This document shows positions 35,870-46,777 of a stretch of DNA of 64,000 nt, in pieces. Source of the stretch: Colletotrichum lupini (Eukaryota; Ascomycota; Sordariomycetes; Glomerellales; Glomerellaceae); NCBI RefSeq assembly GCF_023278565.1, contig NC_064678.1:6510001-6574000 (forward strand), given 5' to 3'. Within the stretch, counting starts at the first letter, position 1, and every line of letters starts with the position of its first letter. The notes under the pieces were generated by a model. That model saw nothing but the letters and a program-made list of their open reading frames with translations, was not told where the DNA came from and did no database searches. A program made the position numbers and the translations under genes.

Positions 35870-36888
35870 ATGAGCACCACAGCGCCCCAAACTAGCAAGG
35901 AGATGATTCTCCTCCCTCAGGATCTCCGAGGTCAGAATGCCCTGGTAACGTAAGCTTCAGTGCCCTCTTGTGATTCGTTTTTATGAGTCATTGCGGATTT
36001 ACCTATGGACGGCCTGGGAGGTTGCTAATGATGGCGACAGAGGTGCTTCCCGCGGTATTGGCCGCGCCATAGCTATTCACCTTGCCAGTCGCGGAGCAAA
36101 CGTTCTTGGTACCTGTGCATCCACTGAATCACTCATCCTATTCGAATCTCTCGAAAAAACCGTTCAACAGGGATACCACTCGAGTCAGTTCGACGCCCCA
36201 AGAGTCACGGGACTGGTTGCCAACCTTCTTTCGCCAGACTTGGCCGAGACGATTGCCAACAAAGTCCAGGATGAGTTCGATGGCAAACTCAACATCATTA
36301 TCAACAACGCAACCCACTTTGAGGCGCGGCCAGTCCGTCAGCTTGATGCTGAATTCATCCAGAGGGTCTTGCTAGGCAATGTACAGTCTTTGGCGCTGAC
36401 GATGGACGTGCTTCTCAGACGAGACTACATCCAGCCGGAATCCCGCGTTGTCAATATCTCAAGCGATTGGGCTCGTACCGCAGCAGCATCGTAGTAAGTC
36501 ACAGTCAAATAAGAAGACCTTGGCGATCTCGGATTCCTGTGTTGATGTTAACTTTACAAGTGCCATGTTGTACGCATCGACCAAATCAGCAATGGAATCT
36601 CTGACCCGATCTTGGGCGGATATTTTAAGCCAGGACACAACGACGCTGGGAACTACGGTGAACTCCCTCTCAGTGGGTGGTACGGCGACTGATGCGCTCA
36701 CTGGGAGTGCACCGCCGGACATGCGCGAAGCCGCATTGAAGGTTCTGAGCGAGGGAAAATCAATCCATAACGGAGTCGGACTTCCAGATGATGTTGCCAA
36801 AGTCGTGGGTCTCGTCGTAAGCGATGCGGCGCGCTGGATCAATGGAAGTGTCATTGCAGCCAATGGCGGCTCAGTCAAGATTCTATAA
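35870..36888 (+). CDS. Short-chain dehydrogenase/reductase (classical SDR)
   Basis: Exons 35870-35949, 36041-36493 and 36561-36888; introns 35950-36040 and 36494-36560; 286 residues. The Rossmann cofactor motif TGASRGIG (27-34) is formed across intron 1. IIINNATHF replaces the usual NNAG, NISSD provides the catalytic Ser region, and YASTK (182-186) holds the catalytic Tyr and Lys, right after intron 2. Classical SDRs of this size reduce ketones or oxidise alcohols with NAD(P)H, often on polyketide or terpenoid intermediates. The Arg after TGAS suggests NADPH preference. It is the last intact gene of the accessory block, 111 bases from the truncated F-box gene, which points towards it. Confidence 0.9.
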
Positions 36889-36999
36889 ACCTAGTAGCCT
36901 GGAAGCTGTTTACTGGCTATTACGGAGCGTAGCATTACAACGAAGCTATGCTTCATAGATGAAATTAGACTGATAGAAGAATGAACAGATGCTCTGCCA

Positions 37000-37377
37000 C
37001 TACCAAGAATTGACACGGAGCATGTCTTCGATGATGGCACTGGCAGGAATGTCGAGTACCTTGAGCTGAAGGTCAAAGAAGAGGTTTCCATGATGTTTTG
37101 CCACCCCCTCCCATCCATTCCAAACATCCTGACACAGCTTCAAGTCCCATGATGCACCGTGAGAGATCTCGACTGTGTGACCTGATACTTCGTAACGAAA
37201 CAGAATCGCTTGATTTTTCCAGGTCTTCCACAGTTCCATGACCTTGAGATTTGGCAAGTGCATTGCGGCCGCAGCAGCTCGTTGAAGTAGACCTTGAGTG
37301 TATGCCTCGTCGAGAGTTGAATCGAGGAGGGGAGACGTGAGAGCTACCGCTTCGAGAGATGACCAGCGGTCGAAACA
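37000..37377 (-). pseudogene. C-terminal part of the transposon-split F-box-like gene
   Basis: About 125 codons from the insertion site to a TAG at 37000-37002, open and free of RIP-like changes. It has no start of its own except inside the LTR. It contains the last leucine-rich-repeat-like segment (AMHLPNLKVMELWKTW) and an invariant-looking tail. Its partner is the fragment at 46778-47904. Bases 37373-37377 (AAACA) are the target-site duplication shared with 46778-46782. Leaving out the insertion and one copy of the duplication gives a continuous frame (1500 coding bases, 499 residues). Confidence 0.85.
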
Positions 37378-37554
37378 TGTCACGAGTTATAGCACGCAGC
37401 AATAGGCATACGGAGTATAGTAAAAGTAGCTTAACTATTAAAGTAGAAATAGACAAAAGGAAAAGGTCTATATATATAATATCTAAGATAGATACGTAAT
37501 TTAGTACGTAATGGGCACTTTATAAAGTGTAATTACTATCCCTATTACGTAATA
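37378..37554 (-). repeat. 3' LTR of the copia-type element
   Basis: 177 bp, partner at 46601-46777. All differences I see between the two are C/T or G/A transitions. Confidence 0.85.
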
Positions 37555-37896
37555 TACCCCCTAATTACTACTACTAGGGAGCTATTATACCTAAGATAGA
37601 ATCTCTAAATACCCTTATAAAGGCCTAATTTAGTTAAATATAAATAAAAGAAAAATAAGTATAAGGGATACGCGTCTTTTAAACCGCGTTTATTATAAAT
37701 ATATCCTTTTATTTAAAATAAATAAAATCTTAACCCGGAATAGCACGTATTTTATTACTTTTAGTATATAAATTACTAAGGGTAAGGCTACTTAGCTACT
37801 TTATATATATTTAAATTCTTATAATATTACTTAGCTATTTTCTTTTTCCTCTTTTTAACCTCTTATAATTATTATAAGCACCTCTATTTACTATAC

Positions 37897-38119
37897 TATT
37901 ACGAAAGGGAACTCGAGGCAGGTCGGAACGCTACTATATTAACCTAATTAACTAAAGACTTAACGTAAAGAGGGAAAAAACAGAACAGTGGGCAGAAGCT
38001 AGCAGGCTGGCCCTTTGGGCCCAGCGGTCTAGCTCGTTACGTAACTACTAAGAGCTTAGCCTCGTAGCCTAAGGCTAAGCCACAGGGCCCACAGGGCCCT
38101 AGTACCTATTACCGTAATA
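37897..38119 (-). repeat. 3' LTR of the gypsy element
   Basis: 223 bp; ends TATTACG...CGTAATA, transition-mutated forms of the terminal inverted repeat TGTTACG/CGTAACA. Confidence 0.88.
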
Positions 38120-41100
38120 TTACCCCCCCCTCTATACTAAAGGGCGCTATCCGTAGCGCTAAAAAAATAAACCTCTAAATTACCCCTTATTTTAGCAAAT
38201 CTATAGCCGTAATTACCGCTATTATATTATCGTCCTCCCTTAGTAATAGCGAATCGCTAGCTACAGTAGCTTCTATTTATATATCTAGGTTTTATAGCGG
38301 GCCCTTAGTAATTAAGTATTAGTAATAGAACGCCTAGAGCGTTACTAGTACATATTTAAAGCTTTTTATATTATACTAAGTTAGATCTATATCGTACCCC
38401 TTTTAATTTACTTAGTACTATAGTTTTCCTTTATATAAGCGTAATTTAACGACCTCTAAGACCTCGTACTCCGGTTCGCCGTCGTTATTAATAATCGGTA
38501 GTAATAGGTCTTAGTTCTACCCGGGTAGTAGGTCGTTAGTAGCCTTTCTTAGCTTACTTAGGTAAAAGACCGGGTATACCCAGCTACCCACTAGTAGTTC
38601 TATAATCTATATGCCCCCCTATTTAGTACTAACGATAGTTTATAGCCCGGCCTACGGCTATTATAGTTTATTCGCGTTAGTAGACTTTTAGTACGAAGTA
38701 TTAATAAAAACCCGGTCTCCTAGCTTTAGGTCGTCTAGGCACTAGCGGCGGTTAGTATACCTCTTATATTATACCTAAGCGACCTTTATATTACCCCTAG
38801 TAATCTCTTAGGCCTCGTATATCCCCTAGGCTATATACTACGTATTAGTATAGTTTAGCTTTTTTTTTATAAAGCTAAATTAGTAGGTTCGTTTAGACTA
38901 GTTAAAAGAGAGCCGTGGCTAACGACCGAATTCTATTTTATATAATAATAGCCTTATAGTCTCGCTAGGCTGGGCGGTATAAATAAAGTCGACTACGGGC
39001 AGTATATCGCTCTAGTTATTTTAATATCGGTTAATTAGTAGTCTTAACTACTATAGGATATATTAGTTTAGTACTTCTATCTAGCTATCTATCTAGGGGT
39101 AGTTAGTTATTAATAGCTATAGCTTAACCCCGTAGATCTTATAAAGTTCTCCCTAGAAGTTAGAGATAAATTAGGGGCCTCGGTCTAATATAATAATCTT
39201 TAGTAAGCTAAAAATAAGTAGTACCCGTTTATAGAACATTTAGCTTATATCTTTTATTATAATAGTTTTATAATAAAGAACGGATATCGCCCTCTTATTT
39301 AGGTAGTCTACTACTACCTAAATATTATCGAATCCTTTTTAATTAGTAGGGATAGTTATAAAGTTAGTAGAAATGTGCTACTACGGGTAGTTAGGTACTA
39401 GAAATAGCCTTAGCTCCCCTGGGGGCTTATTACGCGGCTTTTATAATTAATAATAAGTATAGTAGTTCTATACGTACCGGTAGGTATTTACCGTTAGGCC
39501 TAGCTAGTAGTATCGCTACTTAATTATTTTTACGACCTTATTACGCCCTAGGTAGGCAAGGAGCTTTTATTTATAAACCTCGCGGATAACTATAGTACGA
39601 AGGTTCTCTTCCTCGGGCACTACGAGCTTCTCGTTTATTATTAATAATCCGTCGTTTTAAATAGACTAGCGCTCGCGCCCTTTAGCCACTAGCGCTCGTA
39701 TTAGCGCGAGGGATACTATAATAAGGTCTTTATTAAGCTTTAAAATCTTCTCTACTAGTAAATACCCCTAGAGCTCGTTTTTTAGTAAGAGCGAGCTAAC
39801 TATAAGCTATAGTTAACTAACTATAGTACTTAATAGCGTCCGTAGCTCTGCTACGATATTAGGGAATAGTAGTCCTAGTAATAAGAGGACTTAGGTCCTA
39901 TTAGCCTCTTTTAGTACTTACTAAGTACGGATATCCTTTATTTTTTATAATAGGGCGTTAGCTAGTACGTTCTCCTTCCCCAGGCGGTAATAAATCTAAA
40001 AGTTAAAATCCGCTAGCGTATTAGCTTAGCGGGCTTGCCGTAAGTTAAGTAGGCGCTTAGTTATAAAAAATAGTAGTAGCTAATAGTCTATAATAACGTC
40101 GAACTTATACTCATAGCTTATAAGCTCCGCGCGCTATTTTTTTAAGTATAGTACTATTATTAGTATTTCCTTATCGTAAATAGCGTAATTAAGCTCTACG
40201 CCGCTTATCGTTTTTAAATAAAAGGCTACTAAGTACTATAACCCGTTATCCTCTTATTACTATAATAACGCTCCGGCATATACTAAGTTAGAGGCGTTAG
40301 TTTCTAACTACGTTAGTAGCTTTAGCTTAAAGTAATAAAGGATTAGCGCCGATATTAGCGCTAGCTTTATAGCCTTAAAGGCCGTCTTATAGTCGGCGCT
40401 AAAGTTAAAAAGAACTCCCTTACTTATTAGTTTTATAAGGGGCCTAGCTAAGTAGCCGTAATCCCTTATAAATCTCTTATAGAAGTTATAGAACCCGAGG
40501 AAAGACTAAATACCCTTAAGTAATATAGGTAGCTTCTAGTTTCTAATTATAAAGACTTTCTCCTTATTAGGCTATATACCTTCTATAGAAACTACGAAGC
40601 CTAGGTACTTTATAGAGATAACGCTAAATTTATACTTCTTAATATCTACCTATAAGCTTACTTTTCGTAAGCGGTCTAGTACTTTAGTAACGTACTCCTA
40701 GTACTAGAGGGGGTTATTTAAAAAGATTAGGATATTATTTATATACGCTATATAAAAGTCGTCTAAGTACTCTATTAATATCTCGTTTATATATTATTAA
40801 TACGTAATAAGCCCGTTATAAAGCCCGAAGGGTACTATCTTATACTTATATACCCCGTAGCGGGTTCTAAACGTCGTTAAGTCCTTAGAGGCTAGGTCGA
40901 GGCGAATGCGGTAAAAGGCCTACTTAATATCTAGTTTAGTAAATACCTTCGCCCTACCTAGCTACGCGAGGGTTTCGTTAATAAGTAGTAATAGGTAGCG
41001 GTCTTTTTTTATAACCTTATTTAGCTTATAAAAGTTAATATAAAAGCGCAGACTACTATCGTGCTTTTTTATAAATAGCGTTAGCGACGCAAAAGGAGCA

Positions 41101-43995
41101 TTACCTAGCTCGATAAATCCCTTTTATAAGTACTTTAATAAATAGGCTCTTATAGCCTCTAGCTCTAGTACCGACTACTTATATAGAGGGTAGTAGGTTA
41201 GCTTCTCTCTACTGCTATTTAGGAACTTAATTTTATAATTATACGGCCTATAAGGTATAAGTATATCGCTAGCCGTTTTACTAAAGACGTTAGTCTAGGG
41301 CCGTAGGTATTTTAATAAGTTAGTCGCTATAAAGTCGCGAGTAACTTAGTTATCGTTATATAAGGGGTCCGCCTCCTCTTTTTTATCCTTTATAATACGG
41401 TTTAGCTTATAGAGTAATATAGAGCCTATCTCGACGTCGTTCTACCTTAGGTTCCTTTTAAATATAAGAGCGCTAATAAAAGTAATATCTATTTATAATA
41501 CTACTAAGTATAGTTTTTACTATCTAACCCTCTTTACGAGGGCGATAGTAGTACTATTAAGGGCGCGTTCTATTTTTTTTATATCCTTAGCCTTATCTAA
41601 CTATTATATTTAACGGGCTATCGTCTTTAGCGGGCATAGTAATATCTTAATTAGCGTGCCCTTTACCCGCTACTACTAGAGCTTTTAGTTATAATAAGTT
41701 ATATTTATTTTAAATAAGTCCTACCAGCGGTCGGCGTCGATTTAGTATTATACGTTAATAACTTCCGAGGCACATAGGTCCTCGATATCCTTAATAATAG
41801 TAAAGGGCGTTTCTTATAGTAGTAAGTCCTTAGGCTATATTAGCTATTAGTAGCGAATATTAGGGTTTACCCCGTAGTATTTAAACTACTTCCGCCCTAG
41901 GATTAGGTCGTAGCGGCCCGTGTTAAGCTAAAAAAGGGGTGCTTTTAAAAGGACCCGTTAATTAATATATAAGTTAGCGGTCTATACTACGCTAGTATTG
42001 TTTAATCGCTCTCTATTAAACCCGGCGGTAGGGATTAGGTATAGTAATTTATAGGATAGGGCCGCGCAAAACCGCTATAATAAAGGGGTTACGCGGTTAT
42101 TTATAAATCCGTACTTATTAGCTCCCGTATTAAATAAGGCTCTTAAGCAAATTCTATATCTATTAAATACTAGTATAAGCTCTATTTTAAGGGGCTAACC
42201 CCTTACGAAATCCTATAAGTTTACTAAATTAATTACTAATCTTCTATCTTTTTTATACATATCCCCTAGTTAGGAGTTTATTTTTATTAAGAGGTTTAGT
42301 TTTCTAAACCTAACTCTATCTTAGTAGGGCCCGCGGTAGTATTAATAGTGGCTATAGTAGTCTTTAGCTTCTTAGGGCAGTCCTTAGAGATATATTTAGT
42401 ATCGCTATAAACGAAGTAAGTGCTACTATCTTTAAGCTTCTAATATAGGGCTTTAGGGATCGTTTTGCGGGTAGAGGTGCGACCTTAGTCCTATTTAGTA
42501 CCTCTAGTACCTCTATTATTTCCGCTACTTTTATTATTTTTATTACTTTTACTTAAGGTTTAGCGAGTTTAGTTAGAAGCCTTAACCGCGCGGTCCTCTA
42601 TAAAAGGGGGCTATATCGCATTAGCTAACTAAGTAACGTACTTAGTATATTTTTAAAAAGTAGCCGTGTCGTCTAAGTACTTCGATATAGCCTAGTTACG
42701 AAAATATATAGGTAGTTTATTATAAAAACGGCGCTTTTACTAGGACTCTAAAAGCTTATTAACACGCGCAAGCTTAGCGAATATAGAGCGCTTTTAATAA
42801 ACGTTTTTAAGCATAATCGTAAGTACGTCTAGCTTATAGCTAGCGTTATTTATAGTAGTTAGGCTAATATAAGCCGACTTAAGCTCGTAGAGTAGCTACT
42901 CGGCCGTAGTAATTTTATTAAAAGTTAGTAATAGGTATATAAACTCCGTAGCGCTACCTCTAATTTTATTAATAATATACTCTAAATAATACCTATCCGT
43001 ACTATAATTAGCGTTCTCTAAGCGCTTCGTAATACGTTAGAGCTAGTAATCGAACTTAAGGCTAGTATTATTACTTATAAAAGTGGGTACGTTAGGTATT
43101 TTCTAAGAGCTATAAGTAACGGGATAGGACGAGGCTAGAGTAGTCTTATAACTACTCTACGTCTCTAGGTATACTAGCCGCTACTTTAGTACGCTAAGGG
43201 TAGTAATATCCTAAATAGAGCTAGCTTAGGAGCCGTTCTCTAATTACTCTAGCTTTTTAACTATAGCCGTATTATTAATATAGGCTCGAGTAAGGGCTTC
43301 TTTCGTAATACGGAGCTTTATAGTAATAGTATATATAAAATCGAGGTTTTTATAAGTTATCGTATATAGGCGCTTAGTACTATTACTTAGCTAGCTAATA
43401 GCGGACGCTAGGACCTACTCTAATTAATATTAAGTAATGCGCATCTTTAACTACTATTCGATCTATTTAAGTAGGGTCTTTCTATCGTTTTTAAAGTATA
43501 GCTCTTAGATAAGGTCGAGGTTAATATACTACTTAGTATTCTTTTTAAAAAGGATATCGTTACGGATATAAATAGGCAAAGTAAGCTAGTTAACTACGTC
43601 GCTAAGGTACGCTAGGCGATCGGTCTAGGTAATAGAGGGTAAGAAGCGCTCTACTAGCTAGTCGGATAGTGCGACTTCTAGGTTAATAACCGGGAGCTTA
43701 GCGCCTTTATTAGGGCCTATAACGCTCTATTAGGACTCGTAAAGGCGGTAGCTTTACTAAAAGCCGTTAGTACGAAGGGAGACCTAGCCTCCTTAGCTAT
43801 ATCCTCTAATTATTATATTTAGTAAAGGGGGTATATATTTAGGGGGTATTAATTACGCTACTTACGCGCAATTAATTTAACTAGCTATCGCTCGGCTCTT
43901 TTATACGCTTTTTTAATAGGGGTAGCTAATAGTTAATTAATTAAAATATTATCGTTTTATCTCCGGAGAATAGTTAATTAAATAACGTTAAGTAG

Positions 43996-44218
43996 TATTA
44001 TAAAAGGGAACTCGAGGTAGGTCGGAACGCTACTATATTAACCTAATTAACTAAAGACTTAACATAAAGAGGGAAAAAATAGAATAGTGGGCAGAAGCTA
44101 GTAGGCTGGCCCTTTAGGCCTAGCGGTCTAGCTCGTTATATAACTACTAGGAGCTTAGCCTCGTAGCCTAAGGCTAAGCCACAGGGCCCACAGGGCCTTA
44201 GTGCCCACTGCCGTAACA
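43996..44218 (-). repeat. 5' LTR of the gypsy element
   Basis: 223 bp, the same length as its partner; its CGTAACA end is unmutated. About twenty differences from the other LTR, all transitions as far as I can read. Confidence 0.88.
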
Positions 44219-44222
44219 ATAC

Positions 44223-45710
44223 GCGCGCGCCTATACTATTAAATCGTTTACTAATTTTATTCTAAATATAAATATTTAATATATTTAAAAATAATAATAA
44301 GTTTCGTATAATTTTTATAATATTTCTTATATACGTATTATATAATTTATTAAGAGTTTAGATAGGTAATAATATTAATAAGCCCCTTTAAGTCGTTACC
44401 CCCCCTCGTAACCTCTTATTTACTTACTAAAGCCCGGCTACTAAGCTCTCTCTCCTTAATTAAAAAGATGTTAAGGTTATTAATTAAAACGCCGAGGATT
44501 TTATTAAGTTCGAGGCTCTTTTTAATAATTATAATAAGGGTAATAATAAGGTAAATAATAATAATAAGAGCTCTAATAAGCTTTTACCTATCCCCCCCTC
44601 GGAATTTAAAAATAAAAATAAGATTAATTTAAATAATAAGCTTTTTAAAAAGGGTATATCGTATATTTATTATTTTAGGAGTTTATATTTAATATTATTT
44701 TAGGGTCTAAAAAACGCAAAGCTAGCTCTTTTTAAAAAAGTAATAAAAAATAAAAAAAACCGCTAAGAGGCTAAAATACCCCCCGTAATAAGTATAGTTC
44801 TTTTTACTATTCTAAGCCTATTTAATATATACTTAGTCCTTAAAAAGCTTAAGGGAAAAGCTCTTAAAGAACGAGAGATTTAGTACTTACCCTATTTTAA
44901 AATAGCCCTTTAGTATACCGATTTTAAGGATAGTAGTTATTATTTTATAAAAAGTAATAGTTAATATACGCACTACTTTAATAGCCGTTTAGTTAAAGGG
45001 TATATTAATATATTAGTCGTTTTATAGCTAATAGCCTAGGCCCTTATTAAAGTTATTATAAATAGCGCTCCCTTTTTTATAAATATATTATCCTTTTTTA
45101 TTATTAAAAAGCGCACTTTTAATTATAATTTTAATAAAATATTACTAAGCTCCGTAATATTATTTACTAAATATATAATAATTAAAAAATATACGAGAAC
45201 TATATTAGCTTCTATATAAAGGACTTTTTTAACGCGCGCCCCCGGTCCTCTTTTATAATTATTATAATTATTTATAACTAACTTTTTATTATACTGCCCG
45301 TTTCCGTACCTTAAGTTATTAATTTAATAGTCGTTTTAATTCTTATACCCCCCGCTACCCCTATTATTCTTAATTTTATAAACTTTAAAATATATAAAAC
45401 GCGTTTCTTAGTACGCGTACTAACCCTCTTTTTTAATAACGCTATACTCTTAGTAATTATATACTTCGTAAACTAAGAGTTTAAATAATAAGTATAAGCC
45501 TAGGTCTTATTTCTATATATATATACCTTATAAAGTAAAGTTATTTTAGGAATTTAGGCCTTTAGGCTATAAAAGGTTTTTATTTTATTTATTTTAGGCC
45601 TCTAAGCTACACTCTAAGTTCTATTTATTATCTACTTTTAAGTATTAAGTTTTTCTAAGTATAGCCTAAATTAATTATTTTTAACTATTTTAATTATTTA
45701 TAATAGCTTC
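44223..45710. other. AT-rich interior of the copia element, with a relict plus-strand reading frame
   Basis: Between the gypsy insertion and the RNase H remnant. On the plus strand from about 44465 to 45245 one frame is comparatively open, interrupted mainly by TAG/TAA codons that could be mutated CAG/CAA. It is rich in Asn and Lys (NNYNKGNN, NNNNK), as expected of Asp/Glu codons after G-to-A change. I recognise no domain. It could be a passenger gene, another element's gag or chance. Confidence 0.4.
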
Positions 45711-46488
45711 TCACGTATTATAAAGGTTAAAAAGTATACGGAAATATTCGAACTTAGCTCGTAAAAGGTTTTTAATAAGTCTATTTATTAATATATTTTT
45801 TATTAATACATAAATAACCTCGAAGCTACCTTTAGCGTGCTCTTATTTTAGCTATATATTCTATATATTAATATAATAAAGTTAAGTAGCTATTCTTTCT
45901 CCTTCCCCTACGACGAGTCGAATCGTTTATTAATTATTATAGTTAATTAACTATACTTTTCTTAAGTTAAGGGTAATATCCTTAAAAAGGCGCTTTAAAG
46001 CTATAATCTCTTTTATAATTTCCTTAAAATAAAAAAGCTTAGCTTTAGTAATTAACGTTATAACCGTTACTTAGTATATTAATTTCTATTAAATTAGGCT
46101 ACTAAAAAAGAATATTATATATCTTTAAAATAATCGTTATATTACTTCGTTATTTACGAAGCTAATATCTCTAGTTAGAAATAATAATTACGTACTTGGT
46201 ATATTATTATAGTAGAGCGCAAGATATCTCGTTATATAAAGATATTAGATATAGTAGTTAATTACTTTAATATAGGTTACGCTTAGGTTAGTTAGGAACC
46301 GTGATAATTATAAGTAAATAAAGGCAACGTCTAGTTTAATTATAATAGTAGTATTAACTATATCTATATCTTATAACACACCCCCTAGACGCCTAGAGCT
46401 GTTATCCGTATAATGGGCGTTTATACTACGCCTTAGCCCTGTAGATAGTAGCCTCAGCCCTATAGGTAGTAGACTAGTTAGAAAAACC

Positions 46489-46581
46489 TCTGCTTATACG
46501 GAGACTCGAACGGCCGCCTCTCGCTTTTTAAGTGCACGACCTATAGATAATACGGTACTTAACTATTATAGTAATAGCAGA
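46489..46581 (-). other. tRNA-like sequence beside the copia 5' LTR
   Basis: On the minus strand the 93 bases open TCTGCT and close AGCAGA, a 6-bp acceptor-like stem. An A-box-like segment (ATAATAGTTAAGTACC) follows the start, and a B-box-like GTTCGAGTC precedes the end by 14 bases. The T-stem does not pair properly, so this is not a functional tRNA. It could be a decayed tRNA, a SINE head or chance. Confidence 0.35.
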
Positions 46582-46600
46582 TAGGAGCTGGGCTTATAAC
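46573..46600 (-). other. Probable primer binding site, half initiator-tRNA-Met type
   Basis: Immediately inside the 5' LTR the plus strand reads AGCTGGGCTTATAAC. This resembles the anticodon stem-loop of eukaryotic initiator tRNA-Met (GGGCTCATAACC) with the CAT anticodon changed to TAT. Priming by a tRNA-Met half-molecule is established for some copia elements. The tRNA comparison is from memory. Confidence 0.5.
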
Positions 46601-46777
46601 TATTACGAGTTATGGTACGTAGTAATGGGTATACGGAGTGTAGTAAAAGTGGCTTAACTATTAAAGTGGAAATAGATAAAAGGAAAAGGTCTATATATAC
46701 GATATCTAAGATAGACACGTGATTCAGCACGTGACGGGCACTTTGTGAGGTGCGATTACTATCCCTGTTACGTGACA
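46601..46777 (-). repeat. 5' LTR of the copia-type element
   Basis: 177 bp; outer end CGTGACA intact, inner end TATTACG. It keeps more C and G than the partner LTR. Confidence 0.85.

Larger units (their letters stand above)
37897..44218 (-). mobile_element. RIP-degraded Ty3/gypsy retrotransposon nested in the copia element
   Basis: 6,322 bp with 223-bp LTRs and a 4-bp flanking repeat ATAC (37893-37896 and 44219-44222). A C-run at 38121-38130 just inside the left LTR is the complement of a polypurine tract, so transcription is on the minus strand. Domain order down the coordinates is gag (about 43.8-42.4 kb), protease, RT (about 41.3-40.5), RNase H (40.3-40.0) and integrase (39.9-38.8); integrase last defines Ty3/gypsy. 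RT reads AYINNILIF at 40731-40748, where the family has a catalytic DD. RNase H reads ETNASN, and integrase NFIT at 39354-39365 followed by LDRGP. In-frame stops from CAG/CAA are frequent. It is inactive. Confidence 0.88.
37378..46777 (-). mobile_element. RIP-degraded Ty1/copia-type LTR retrotransposon, internally deleted, carrying a nested gypsy element
   Basis: Terminal 177-bp repeats at 37378-37554 and 46601-46777 begin TGTCACG and end CGTGACA, or transition-mutated forms of these; a 5-bp duplication AAACA flanks both sides. Without the nested element it is about 3.1 kb, short for copia. On the minus strand, 46370 to 45720 retains the end of reverse transcriptase and an RNase H region, recognisable by SRFLTN, DISF and KEIIKEIIALKRLFKDI, ending near KFEYFRILFNL, with many CAA/CAG-to-stop changes. 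Gag, protease, integrase and most of RT are missing. The sequence at 46573-46600 next to the 5' LTR resembles the anticodon arm of initiator tRNA-Met, fitting half-tRNA priming. Confidence 0.82.

Noticed and set aside
37378..46777. Reading the outer 177-bp repeats as LTRs of one 9.4-kb element
   Set aside because: A second complete LTR pair with its own target duplication lies inside, and the inner and outer domains belong to different superfamilies (gypsy and copia), so a nested insertion fits better.
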